In this document: piece after piece, positions 48,567 through 56,330 of the stretch
Position numbering within the stretch: the stretch's first letter is position 1
Layout of the letters: each line of letters starts with the position of its first letter
NCBI RefSeq assembly: GCF_037081715.1
Contig: NZ_JAZDDH010000001.1
Span: 124,001-188,000, forward strand
Direction: 5' to 3'
DNA: 64,000 nucleotides
Source of the DNA: Halalkalicoccus sp. CG83
Lineage (GTDB): Archaea; Halobacteriota; Halobacteria; Halobacteriales; Halalkalicoccaceae
Notes under the pieces: generated by a model
Databases searched by the model: none
What the model was told of the DNA's origin: nothing
The model's input: only the letters and a program-made list of their open reading frames with translations
Position numbers and translations under genes: made by a program

Positions 48567-49247
48567 CTACGGAACGACGCCCACCGTCAGAAGGGTGCCG
48601 TACGTGCGGTAGCGTTCGACCATCTCTCGACGGGTCTCCCACTCCTCGGTCGGGAACTCGCTCTCCTCGGGGATCTCGACCTCCCGGTCGGGGACGTTGT
48701 CCTGGGAGGCGACGTGAAGCCCCGCCTCCCGGAACGCCTCGCGGTACTCCCCGCGCGACCAGCGGGTCATCGGCACCGAGATCCGCTCCTGCCAGTCGTG
48801 CGAGTGGACGTTCTCCTCGTAGTAGTTCACGGCACAGAAGAACGTCCCCCCGGGACGGATCACGCGCGCGAGCTCCTCAAGGGTGTGGTGGGGGTCCTCC
48901 GCGTAGTAGAACGCCTCCATGCTCCAGGCGTGATCGACCGAGTCGTCGGCAAAGGGGAGTTCGTCGAAGTCGGCGACCAGGTAGGCGATCTCCGGGCTCT
49001 CGGTGTACGAGCGAGCGTTGTGGACCATCTCGGGGGCGCCGTCGAGCCCGTAGCCTCGGCCCGCGCCCTTCGTGTCGCGAAGCGCCCGGAGCGCGTAGCC
49101 GCTGCCGGTGCCCAGGTCGAGGACCGTCTCGCCCTCCTCGATCGGCATCCGCGCGAGCGCGTGTTTGGCGGTGTGCCAGTGGCGCTCCTCCATCCCCCTA
49201 TCGCGGCCCTCGGCGGCCCAGTCGTCGAACTCCTCGCGAACGCTCAT
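48567..49247 (-). CDS. SAM-dependent methyltransferase
   Basis: 226-aa class I methyltransferase. Motif I VLDLGTGSGYALRALRD (~40-56), GYGLDGAPEMVHNAR, PEIAYLVADFDELPFADDSVDHAWSMEAFYYAEDP (motifs II/III of the Methyltransf_11 type) and LARVIRPGGTFFCAVNYYEEN. The substrate is not identifiable. It is convergent with the long membrane protein gene and 40 nt from the MgtE-like pair on the same strand. Confidence 0.82.
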   Translation of the reverse strand: MSVREEFDDWAAEGRDRGMEERHWHTAKHALARMPIEEGETVLDLGTGSGYALRALRDTKGAGRGYGLDGAPEMVHNARSYTESPEIAYLVADFDELPFADDSVDHAWSMEAFYYAEDPHHTLEELARVIRPGGTFFCAVNYYEENVHSHDWQERISVPMTRWSRGEYREAFREAGLHVASQDNVPDREVEIPEESEFPTEEWETRREMVERYRTYGTLLTVGVVP

Positions 49248-49287
49248 GGGGAGAGGTCGGTCGGCGACGACAAAACGCGTTCGAATG

Positions 49288-49932
49288 CTACAGCACGAGC
49301 CTCGTCACGGCGAAGAGGATGAGCACGCCGACGACGTCACAGACGTTGGTGACGATCGGGATGGTGGTGTCGTCGGGGTCGTAGCCGAGGCGGAACGACG
49401 CCGTGACCGAGACGAGGCTGAGCGTGATCACGAGCAGGGCGAGCGCCAGCCCGCTGAGCATCGAGATGGCGAACACCTGCCAGAACGCGAGGCTTCCCCC
49501 GAGCACGCGCCCGATCGCCCACGCCGCGACTCCGACGAGCGAGAAGATGGTGAGCGCGAGGGCGAGCACCGCGCCGACGTTCGCGCGCACGTCCGGGTTC
49601 GAGGGGTGGAGCTCGAACGTCCCCAGGTGGAACTGGGTCGAGAGACGCGCGCACATGATCGACGCCAGGTTGCCGGCGGTGCCGATCTGGACCGGCACCA
49701 GCACGAGCAGCGAGGGGTAGACGAGCAGCGTCTCCTCGAACGTCTCGAGGACGGAGCCGGAGACCATCTGGAGCAGCGACAGAGCCATCAAGAGGGGGAG
49801 CATCGTCGTGACGATCGACCTCGCAGCCCAGTCGCCGAGCGGGTCGTCGTCCCGAGCGTCGCCGGTCAGGACCTCGTAGAGGGCCGCGAGCCGTTCGCTC
49901 ATGCCCGAGAGGTCGTCGCCGAAGAAACTCAC
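49288..49932 (-). CDS. MgtE-like divalent cation transporter, second subunit
   Basis: 214 aa. MgtE/SLC41 integral membrane domain without the cytosolic CBS and N domains: about five helices, with the diagnostic IGTAGNLASIMCARLSTQFHLGTFE at about 85-110. The start GTG at 49932 overlaps the stop of the upstream paralog in GTGA; a longer reading from GTG 49941 is possible. With its neighbour it makes a split pair of MgtE half-channels, presumably a heterodimeric Mg2+ (or other divalent cation) transporter. Confidence 0.85.
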   Translation of the reverse strand: MSFFGDDLSGMSERLAALYEVLTGDARDDDPLGDWAARSIVTTMLPLLMALSLLQMVSGSVLETFEETLLVYPSLLVLVPVQIGTAGNLASIMCARLSTQFHLGTFELHPSNPDVRANVGAVLALALTIFSLVGVAAWAIGRVLGGSLAFWQVFAISMLSGLALALLVITLSLVSVTASFRLGYDPDDTTIPIVTNVCDVVGVLILFAVTRLVL

Positions 49933-50501
49933 ATCAGCCACCCCACGATCCGGACGCCGACCAGCAGGAAGAGCACGCCGAAGACGTCGCCGAGCGTGGT
50001 GACGATCGGACCGACGAGGTTGTCGGGGTCGAGTCCCCGTCGATAGCCGACGAACACGACGGTCACGAGAACCGAGAGCATGAGGAGCGCGCTCAGAAAG
50101 CCCGCGATGAGCATGATGCCGACCAGCTGGAGCAGGCTTCCCCCCTCCCCGAACGCCAGGAGGACGAGGAAGGCCACGACCGCGATGAACACCGAGACCG
50201 TCATTCCGTTGATGAAGGAGGCGAGGATGGCGTGGGCCACCCGCTCGTCGAGCTCGAACCGGGGTTCGATCACCCCCTGATAGAGGCCGCTCGAGAGGCG
50301 CGCACCCAACGAGCCGTAGACGCCGCCGCGGGTCGCGAGAAACGCCGGCAGCAACAGGAGCAGGCCGGGGACGCTCTGGATGCCCGCCCGCATCGACTCG
50401 CTGCCGAGGATGGTCCCCGCGAACAGGCCGGCGACGAGGCTGACGACGATGGCCGGAAGCGCGCCGCGATAGATCTCCCGCGCCGAATCGTGGGTCGCCA
50501 T
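49929..50501 (-). CDS. MgtE-like divalent cation transporter, first subunit
   Basis: 190 aa with about five hydrophobic helices and the MgtE/SLC41 signature LPAFLATRGGVYGSLGARLSSGLYQGVIEPRFELDE at about 55-90. Like its downstream partner it lacks regulatory CBS domains. The two are similar in plan but clearly diverged, and are translationally coupled. The first gene of the pair; its promoter lies in the 140-nt gap before 50643. Confidence 0.85.
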   Translation of the reverse strand: MATHDSAREIYRGALPAIVVSLVAGLFAGTILGSESMRAGIQSVPGLLLLLPAFLATRGGVYGSLGARLSSGLYQGVIEPRFELDERVAHAILASFINGMTVSVFIAVVAFLVLLAFGEGGSLLQLVGIMLIAGFLSALLMLSVLVTVVFVGYRRGLDPDNLVGPIVTTLGDVFGVLFLLVGVRIVGWLM

Positions 50502-50642
50502 TCTCGTTCGCTACGACTCGACGTCGCTACAAAAACCGCTCGGGAGCCGAGCCGGTCGGGTCGTCCAGGGCGATCGCCAGAGAGATTCCTGGTCTCCGGT
50601 GGATCCACCCACGCTTAAGTCGATTCGCGGGCTCCCCATCGT

Positions 50643-51221
50643 ATGGACTACGCGCTGGCGATCGAAGGGGCCCCCGAGACGATTCCGGGCGGGACCGGCG
50701 TCCTGCTGTTGCATCCGAGCACGGGTGAGACCGACCGGATCGACACCGAGTTCCTCGCGACCGACACCGACCGGTTCCTGGTGATCTCCACGCGAACCAC
50801 CGCCCGCGAGGTCAGACAGAAACTCGAGTACTACGACGTCGACGAGTCGTGCGCGGAGATCCTCGATACGCTCTCGGTCGAGCGGGGCTACGGCCGACGA
50901 AGCGGCGAGAACATCCACTACGTCTCCGCCCCCCACGACCTGAACGGGATCCTCGAGCAGACGCGCAGCTTTCTCGAGGCCCACGACGGTAAGACCAGGT
51001 TGACGGTCGACTCGGTCACCGAGCTCATCTACTACGCCGACGAGGACGACGTCTACGACGCGATGGTCGAACTGCTCTCGCTGCTCGAGGAGTACGACGC
51101 GGTCGGGCTGTTCCACCTCTCGGCGGAGGTCCACGACGAGGAGACCGTCGAGCGCTTCCGTGAGCTGTTCGCGGGCGTCGTCGACCTGGACGCCGACGGC
51201 GAGGTCACTTGCGAGTTCTGA
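50643..51221 (+). CDS. RecA/KaiC-like protein lacking a P-loop
   Basis: 192 aa. ETIPGGTGVLLLHPSTGETDRIDTEFLATDTDRFLVISTRTTAREVRQKLEYYDV and LTVDSVTELIYYADEDDVYDAMVELLSLLEEYDAVGLFHLSAEVHDEETVERFRELFAGVVDLDA follow the strand-helix order of KaiC/RadA-type ATPases as seen in haloarchaea, but the expected Walker A is replaced by LLLHPSTGETD, so ATP hydrolysis is unlikely. TTAAG at 50615-50619, about 24 nt before the ATG, indicates a leaderless transcript. Function unknown. Confidence 0.65.
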   Translation: MDYALAIEGAPETIPGGTGVLLLHPSTGETDRIDTEFLATDTDRFLVISTRTTAREVRQKLEYYDVDESCAEILDTLSVERGYGRRSGENIHYVSAPHDLNGILEQTRSFLEAHDGKTRLTVDSVTELIYYADEDDVYDAMVELLSLLEEYDAVGLFHLSAEVHDEETVERFRELFAGVVDLDADGEVTCEF

Positions 51222-51245
51222 TCGATCGGGCGTCGACCGGTCGAC

Positions 51246-52028
51246 TCAGTCGAACAGTCCCTCGAACGTCCGTTCGGCCCACCGGATCGCGAACTCCGCG
51301 CCGTGTTCGCGGTAGGCGTAGGTGTCGAGCGCGCCGAACGGAGCGGGCAGATCGAGGCCGTGTTTGATCGCCCCGCAGGCGAACTCGGTCGCCTCGAGGA
51401 AGTCGAGTTCGTCGTTCGCGACCAGGGCCGACAGCTCCGAGAGACGCGGCTCGAGGCGCCGGCCCGCGTCGGTCCACGCCTCGTGGAGTTCGGGCTCCTC
51501 CTCCTCCCAGTCCGCGAACACCTCGCGGGTGTGCAGCCCCCGCCATCCGGCGTAGAGGGCGCTCGCCATCTGGTAGGTGCCGTTGCCCTGCAGCGGGAGG
51601 ACGCGATCGAGGTCGGGGTAGCGCTCGCCGAAGAACCCGAGGAACTGTTCGGGAAGCCCGAGTCCGACCTCGACCAGCGCCTCCGCGATCAGGAACTCGA
51701 CGAACGCCTCGGGAACTCCTTGAACGCGGGCCTTCACGAGGCAGATCGGCGGCTCGGTCTGGGTCGTCCACGCGACGCTCCCCGCACCGGGCGTCCCGAC
51801 GACGAGGTCGCTTCCCGCGTACCGCCGGAGGACCTTCGGCGCCGAGTCGGGTAGCCACTCGTCGGGGTAACTCGTCGGGGAGAGCGAGTCGGTCAGCAGC
51901 GCGAGGTCGTCGAGCGCCTCCGCGGGAAGGGTGTCGAAGTCGCTCGCACAGTCGAGTACGACCGTCTCGGGGGCGTGGCGTTCGCGCACGCGCTCGAGCG
52001 GCGGAGAGAGCGCTCGCTCGTCGAACAT
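51246..52028 (-). CDS. Conserved haloarchaeal hypothetical protein
   Basis: 260 aa. Begins MFDERALSPPLERVRERHAPETVVLDCASDFDTLPAEAL. Mid-protein features are YAGSDLVVGTPGAGSVAWTTQTEPPICLVKARVQGVP and helical C-terminal TEFACGAIKHGLDLPAPFGALDTYAYREHGAEFAIRWAERTFEGLFD. It appears soluble and acidic. I recognise no catalytic motif and assign no function. Its ATG directly follows the stop of a 31-codon membrane peptide gene (TAGATG), so the two are co-translated. Confidence 0.65.
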   Translation of the reverse strand: MFDERALSPPLERVRERHAPETVVLDCASDFDTLPAEALDDLALLTDSLSPTSYPDEWLPDSAPKVLRRYAGSDLVVGTPGAGSVAWTTQTEPPICLVKARVQGVPEAFVEFLIAEALVEVGLGLPEQFLGFFGERYPDLDRVLPLQGNGTYQMASALYAGWRGLHTREVFADWEEEEPELHEAWTDAGRRLEPRLSELSALVANDELDFLEATEFACGAIKHGLDLPAPFGALDTYAYREHGAEFAIRWAERTFEGLFD

Positions 52029-52124
52029 CTACACGATCCCGAGGGCGTACACCGCGACGAGAACGGTCGACAGGACTACCGAGATGGCGATCGTTCCCAC
52101 GACGATCCGCGTGGCCTGGCTCAT
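52029..52124 (-). CDS. 31-aa single-helix membrane peptide
   Basis: A very short gene read leftward from ATG at 52124 to TAG at 52029: MSQATRIVVGTIAISVVLST followed by VLVAVYALGIV. It is almost wholly one transmembrane helix with an Arg near the N-terminus. Minus-strand TTTAAGC at 52149-52155 lies about 25 nt upstream, the expected leaderless promoter spacing, and the stop abuts the next ATG. Together these make it a credible first cistron of the 51246-52028 operon. Confidence 0.65.
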   Translation of the reverse strand: MSQATRIVVGTIAISVVLSTVLVAVYALGIV

Positions 52125-52190
52125 ACCCCGAGCGAGGACGTGGGGACGCTTAAATGGTCACCATCCGCCGTCGCGGATCATCCGGGTACG

Positions 52191-52277
52191 ACCGTCGTTT
52201 CGTGTGGAGCTACACTACCGACGGGGGAACGGACGGGTGTGTTCCGGATGGTTGCAGGCGAAACGAAGGGGTCGGGG
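52191..52277. other. Pair of ORB-like elements in divergent orientation
   Basis: Minus-strand TCCACACGAAACGACGGT (52191-52208) and plus-strand TTGCAGGCGAAACGAAGGGG (52252-52271, continuing TCGGGG to 52277) point away from each other, as in the core origin. They lie between the 31-aa peptide promoter and the 3' end of oapC, 1.8 kb left of the core origin. Confidence 0.65.
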
Positions 52278-52288
52278 CTGGCACGGCG

Positions 52289-52795
52289 TCAGCGTTCCCG
52301 GCCCCGCCGGAACGACTCGGGCACCTCGATGACGTACCGGCCGTTCTCCTGGAGGGCGATGATGAACTCCTCGCGCTTGTAGAGCTCCATCAGGTTGAGT
52401 TCGTACTGGCCGTGGTCGACGATCTTGATGCTCTCGAACTGGTCGTTGAGCTCCTCGCGGAGCCGCGAGAGGTCGGTGGCGTCGTCCGGTTCGGGTTCCG
52501 ACTCCTCCGGAGATGTCTCCCGCGAGGGCAGTTCGGCGCTGTCGACGACCGACGATCGAGCGTCGGCCTGGGCGCGGTCCTCGGCCCCGCGGTCGGTGAA
52601 CACCGATCCCTCGGCGTCGGAGGGCTCGGGGGTCGGTTCGGGGTCTTCGATCTCGGCCGACTCGGTTCCGGCCTCGGCGTTCGCCCTCTCGGGGAGGAAC
52701 TGGAACTTGTTGCCGCCACACTCCGGACAGCCCGAGAGCATCTCCTTCGAGCCGTCGGGGAAGACGTGTTCACACTCGGTGCACTGGTGGGGCAT
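52289..52795 (-). CDS. oapC: Origin-associated zinc-ribbon protein OapC
   Basis: 168 aa. N-terminal zinc ribbon with two CxxC pairs (CTECEHVF...CPECGGNKF, about 5-30), a long acidic disordered middle (about 38-108), and a C-terminal alpha/beta domain SRLREELNDQFESIKIVDHGQYELNLMELYKREEFIIALQENGRYVIEVPESF. It is the last gene of oapA-oapB-oapC, the conserved set beside haloarchaeal oriC1; the stop of oapB overlaps its ATG by 1 nt (TAATG). The name rests on domain content and position; the biochemical role is unknown. Confidence 0.85.
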   Translation of the reverse strand: MPHQCTECEHVFPDGSKEMLSGCPECGGNKFQFLPERANAEAGTESAEIEDPEPTPEPSDAEGSVFTDRGAEDRAQADARSSVVDSAELPSRETSPEESEPEPDDATDLSRLREELNDQFESIKIVDHGQYELNLMELYKREEFIIALQENGRYVIEVPESFRRGRER

Positions 52796-53181
52796 TACTG
52801 CCGGGAGACGAGCGCGCTGATCAGCGTCTCGTCCTTATGGAGCGTCTCGATCTGGTTGGCAGGTCCGATCACGGTGAGCTTCGCGTTCGACTCCTTGCCC
52901 ATGAGCCGGCCGAGCAGCCCGCCGTTGTTGCTCTGGGACTTGGGGTAGGTCTCGATCTCGATGCCGTTGAAGCCGTCCGGGTTGATCTCGCTCATCGTCA
53001 CCTCGATGAGCCTGGACTCCTCGTCGGGCGAGAGCCCCTCCTCGAGGATCACGATGTTGCCGTCGTGGACCCCGTCGAGGATCATCCGGATCTTCTCCAT
53101 GCTTGTGAGGTTCTCCATCCGCTCGCCGCTGATGAGGTCGATCTGCACGCCGTCGCCGCCCGGTCCTGTTATCTCTGGCAT
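52795..53181 (-). CDS. oapB: Origin-associated protein OapB (DUF2073)
   Basis: 128 aa from the ATG at 53181 (MPEITGPGGDGVQIDLISGERMENL). SMEKIRMILDGVHDGNIVILEEGLSPDEESRLIEVTMSEIN and GIEIETYPKSQSNNGGLLGRLMGKESNAKLTVIGPANQIETLHKDETLISALV match the archaeal DUF2073 protein found next to the OapA GTPase. The frame upstream of 53181 overlaps oapA and is not coding. No catalytic motif; function unknown. Confidence 0.88.
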   Translation of the reverse strand: MPEITGPGGDGVQIDLISGERMENLTSMEKIRMILDGVHDGNIVILEEGLSPDEESRLIEVTMSEINPDGFNGIEIETYPKSQSNNGGLLGRLMGKESNAKLTVIGPANQIETLHKDETLISALVSRQ

Positions 53182-53185
53182 CGGA

Positions 53186-53827
53186 TCACCCGAAGTACTC
53201 CGCGATCTTGTCGTACACTTCGTCCATGTTCTCGCCCTCGAGCGCCGAGAGCGGGATCGTCTCGTGCTGCGGGAAGGCGTTCTCGATGCGCTGGACGCTC
53301 GACTCATCCAGGTCGATCTTGTTCGCGAAGATCAACACGGGCAGGTCCTGGCTCTCGATGATCCCGACCAGCATCGTGTTGACCTGCGTAAAGGGGTCCT
53401 CCGTCGAGTCCAGAACGTAGATGACGCCGTCGACGTCCTCGCGAAGCCAGTGCATCGCCTCCGCGACGCCCTCGGTCGCCTCCCGCGATCGGCGGATGGC
53501 GTCCTCCTCCTCCATCTCGTAGTCGAGGAACTCGTTGTAGTCGACCTTCGTCGTCACGCCGGGCGTGTCGACGATGTCGATCGAGACCGACTTGCCGTTT
53601 CGTTTGATCTCGACGTTCTCCTTTCGGCGGGCGCGCCGGGTCTCGTGGGGAACGTGGCTCTCGGGGCCGACCGCGTCGCCGGTCCAGTCGCGAGCGATCC
53701 GGTTCGCGAGCGTCGTCTTCCCGGCGTTCGGGGGGCCGTAGATGCCGATCCGTTTCTGTGTATCGGTAGCGAAGAGGCGGTCCGCCGCGCGTGAGATACT
53801 ATCTTTGATGTCTGTGAACAGTCCCAT
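53186..53827 (-). CDS. oapA: Origin-associated GTP-binding protein OapA
   Basis: 213-aa small GTPase. G1 GIYGPPNAGKTTLANRI (~28-44), G3 DTPGVTTKVDYNEF, VIYVLDSTEDPFTQVNTMLVGIIESQDLPVLIFANKIDLDE (G4 NKID). The N-terminus MGLFTDIKDSISRAADRLF is a short helix. It is the gene nearest the left edge of the origin, transcribed away from it, 641 nt from orc1; this matches the oriC1 neighbourhood in other haloarchaea. Its role in replication is not established. Confidence 0.9.
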   Translation of the reverse strand: MGLFTDIKDSISRAADRLFATDTQKRIGIYGPPNAGKTTLANRIARDWTGDAVGPESHVPHETRRARRKENVEIKRNGKSVSIDIVDTPGVTTKVDYNEFLDYEMEEEDAIRRSREATEGVAEAMHWLREDVDGVIYVLDSTEDPFTQVNTMLVGIIESQDLPVLIFANKIDLDESSVQRIENAFPQHETIPLSALEGENMDEVYDKIAEYFG

Positions 53828-53971
53828 CCATTTCCTCCGGCGCCCGTCTCGGGCGCATCCATGCGCGTAGACGAATAGCCAGGATTACTTAATGCCTGCG
53901 GCAGACGGACGGCTGCTCGCCGTCGTCTCGGACGGGGGACGAGGGTGACGACCCGGAAGGATCCGGGTCCG

Positions 53972-54001
53972 CCACCCCCACCCCTTCGTTTCGAGTGGAG
54001 A
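53972..54001 (-). repeat. ORB 1 (minus orientation, long G-string)
   Basis: On the minus strand: TCCACTCGAAACGAAGGGGT followed by GGGGGTGG. Core dyad TCCAC..CGAAACG plus G-rich tail. Pairs with the box at 54177. Confidence 0.85.
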
Positions 54002-54176
54002 CCGACGAGGGACGGCCCCCGACCGAAGAACGGGATCGTTCCGGCGGAAACCTCCTTCTAGAGAAGAAGGAACCCGGTCCGAACCGTATCCTGTTACTGT
54101 ACTACGGATCTGGTTGTGTCGGTATCTACTTAGGTGTTTCCCCACCTAGATCGGACTCGCGGGGACCCTCTCGAAC

Positions 54177-54206
54177 GGTTCCACCCGAAACGAAGGGGTG
54201 GGGGTG
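54177..54206 (+). repeat. ORB 2 (plus orientation, long G-string)
   Basis: Reads TCCACCCGAAACGAAGGGGT followed by GGGGGTG. Differs from ORB 1 at a single base over about 26 nt, in the opposite orientation, so the G-strings face outward around the 175-nt central segment. Confidence 0.85.
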
Positions 54207-54420
54207 TTCCCATCTCACTCGTCGCTTCGGCGGTTCCGTCTCGTCGGAGAAAATGTAATAGTCTCGAGAACTCTCCGGCGTTTCGAGTCGGTAGAGACAG
54301 TTTTAAGACCCTCACCGACCTTGGGTTCGTCTGCATCATCTGCGCTCGATCCCTGACCGATTACCGGGGAAACATACGGTACAGACCGTCTAACCCGGGA
54401 TTTCCGACCGTGCGCATCGA

Positions 54421-54445
54421 ATTCCACTCGAAACGATGGGGTTCG
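54421..54445 (+). repeat. ORB 3 at the orc1 5' end
   Basis: TTCCACTCGAAACGATGGGG followed by TTCG. It lies 24 nt before the orc1 ATG at 54469 and overlaps an upstream in-frame ATG at 54436, which argues that 54436 is not the start. Binding here could also autoregulate orc1. Confidence 0.8.
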
Positions 54446-54468
54446 ATGGGGGCGTCCGATCACGAACC

Positions 54469-55956
54469 ATGACCGCGAACGACTCACCACCCGAGAACCC
54501 CCCGACTGACGACCCGTCGGACCGGGAGTTCGCCGTCGACGTCGAGGACGTCCTCGAGGACGAGAAGACGAGCTCACAGGGACTGTTCGACGATCTACTC
54601 AGCGGCGAACCGATCTTCGAGAACAAGGAGGTGCTCCGACCCTCGTACACGCCCGACGAGCTCCCCCATCGCTCGGACCAGATCAACAAGATGGCGACGA
54701 TCCTCGTCGCCGCCCTCCGGGGGGAGACGCCCTCGAACATCCTCATCTACGGGAAGACCGGGACGGGAAAGACCGCGAGCGCGAAGTTCGTCAGCCAGGA
54801 GCTCGAGGGCACCTCGAGGAAGTACGACGTCCCCTGCGAGGTCGAGTACATCAACTGCGAGGTGACCGACACCCAGTACCGGGTGCTCGCCCAGCTCGCG
54901 AACAAGTTCATCGAGGAGAACGAGGAACACGTCGAGCGCCGACTCGCCGACCTCGCCGACCTCCGCGAGGCCGTCGAGGACGGATCGACCGCACCCGAGG
55001 CGACTCCCTTCGCCGACGTCGAGGGGATCGATCGACGCATCGAGGAGCTCGAGGCCGAGGGCGAGGAGATGGAGCCGGTGCCGATGACTGGCTGGCCGAC
55101 CGACCGCGTCTACCAGGAGTTCTTCGACGCGGTCGACTACCGCGAGCGCGTGGTCGTGATCATGCTCGACGAGATCGACAAGCTCGTCGAGAAGAGCGGC
55201 GACGACACCCTTTATAACCTCTCGCGGATGAACTCCGAGCTCAGCAATTCGAGAGTGTCGATCATCGGCATCTCGAACGATCTGAAGTTCACCGACTTCC
55301 TCGACCCCCGGGTGAAATCGAGCCTCGGCGAGGAGGAGATCGTCTTCCCGCCGTACGACGCCAACCAGCTCCGGGACATCCTCCAACACCGCGCGGACAT
55401 CGCGTTCGAGCCCGCGGCGCTGACCGACGACGTCATCCCGCTGTGTGCCGCGTTCGCAGCCCAGGAACACGGCGATGCACGCCGTGCGCTCGACCTGCTC
55501 CGGACCGCGGGCGAGCTCGCGGAACGGAGTCAGGCCGAACGCGTCGACGAGAGCCACGTCCGCAAGGCCCAGGACAAGATCGAGCTCGACCGCGTCGTCG
55601 AGGTGGTCCGCACGCTGCCGACCCAGTCGAAGCTCGTGCTGTTCTCGATCATCTTACTCGAGAAGAACGGCGTCGACAACATCAACACCGGCGAGGTGTT
55701 CAACATCTACAAGCGCCTCTGCGAGGAGATCGACGCCGACGTGCTCACCCAACGGCGCGTCACCGACCTGATCAGCGAGCTCGACATGCTGGGGATCGTC
55801 AACGCGATCGTCGTCTCGAAGGGCCGGTACGGCAGAACGAAGGAGATCAGCCTCTCGGTACCGACGGAGGAGACCGAAGCCGTGCTTCTCGCGGACTCGC
55901 GCCTCAGCGACATCGAGGAGATCCAGCCGTTCGTCCAGGCCCGCTTCGACAACTAG
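54469..55956 (+). CDS. orc1: Replication initiator Orc1/Cdc6
   Basis: 495 aa from the ATG at 54469. AAA+ ATPase that binds ORBs and loads the replicative helicase. Walker A GKTGTGKT (~95-102), Walker B VVIMLDEIDKL, sensor I IIGISNDLKF, the initiator-specific DPRVKSSLGEEEIVFPPYDANQL, lid domain HGDARRALDLLRTAGELAERS, and a C-terminal winged helix (NGVDNINTGEVFNIYKRLCEEI...QRRVTDLISELDMLGIV). An acidic insert (about 150-200, LADLREAVEDGSTAPEATPFADVEG) lengthens the AAA+ domain. Position beside oapA and the origin, and upstream of Sec11 and PolD small subunit, marks it as the oriC1-linked copy. Confidence 0.96.
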   Translation: MTANDSPPENPPTDDPSDREFAVDVEDVLEDEKTSSQGLFDDLLSGEPIFENKEVLRPSYTPDELPHRSDQINKMATILVAALRGETPSNILIYGKTGTGKTASAKFVSQELEGTSRKYDVPCEVEYINCEVTDTQYRVLAQLANKFIEENEEHVERRLADLADLREAVEDGSTAPEATPFADVEGIDRRIEELEAEGEEMEPVPMTGWPTDRVYQEFFDAVDYRERVVVIMLDEIDKLVEKSGDDTLYNLSRMNSELSNSRVSIIGISNDLKFTDFLDPRVKSSLGEEEIVFPPYDANQLRDILQHRADIAFEPAALTDDVIPLCAAFAAQEHGDARRALDLLRTAGELAERSQAERVDESHVRKAQDKIELDRVVEVVRTLPTQSKLVLFSIILLEKNGVDNINTGEVFNIYKRLCEEIDADVLTQRRVTDLISELDMLGIVNAIVVSKGRYGRTKEISLSVPTEETEAVLLADSRLSDIEEIQPFVQARFDN

Positions 55957-56113
55957 ACGCACGTCCCCCTGCCCGCCCTTCGAGGACCCGCGTTCCGTGA
56001 CCGCGGCGGCTGCTATGGCGAGGTTCGGCTCCATCGCCGAGAGACGTGACACGGGCTCTTCCGGCCCGGTTTTGCGGCGTTCAGACCGAAGTGCTGCCTT
56101 CCTCTCGGCGCGT
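55957..56113. other. Short gap after orc1
   Basis: 157 nt between the orc1 stop and the displaced open frame read from the right. No repeat or clear terminator seen. Confidence 0.3.
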
Positions 56114-56330
56114 CTATTCGACCTCGACGCTGATCTCGTCTCGGCGGAGGAACGGCAGCGTCCCGGAGCCCTCGTAGCCCATGGAGAACGGCTCGCCCGT
56201 GCTCCGGACGGCCGCGCGTCCGATCGACGAGAGCAGTCGATCGGTCTCGCGCTCGATCCGCCCGTCGGTCGGCCACCAGGAGAACCGCCGGACCGCGAGC
56301 GGGGGTTCGGGAACCGCGGCGAGTCGGTCA
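56114..56330 (-). pseudogene. Frame-displaced coding tail downstream of signal peptidase
   Basis: Immediately after the signal peptidase stop, another minus-strand frame stays open to a TAG at 56114-56116. It encodes a convincing protein end: RFSWWPTDGRIERETDRLLS, then SIGRAAVRSTGEPFSMGYEG and GTLPFLRRDEISVEVE. Codon third positions are almost all G or C, as in real genes here, yet there is no ATG, GTG or TTG start before the conserved-looking part. Either the signal peptidase is frameshifted near 56330 and this is its natural C-terminus, or this is a separate gene that lost its start. Confidence 0.55.

Larger units (their letters stand above)
53828..54468. other. Replication origin (oriC1 type)
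   Basis: 641 nt without coding signal between oapA and orc1. It contains two long inverted origin recognition boxes (53972-54001 and 54177-54206) flanking an AT-richer segment (about 54050-54150), a third box at 54421-54445 abutting orc1, an 8-bp hairpin GACCCGGA-AGGA-TCCGGGTC (53950-53969) and a 7-bp hairpin TCCTTCT-AGAGA-AGAAGGA (54053-54071). Inverted ORBs around an unwinding region next to orc1/cdc6 is the established haloarchaeal oriC1 architecture. TTTTAAG at 54300-54306 may be an orc1 promoter. Confidence 0.88.
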
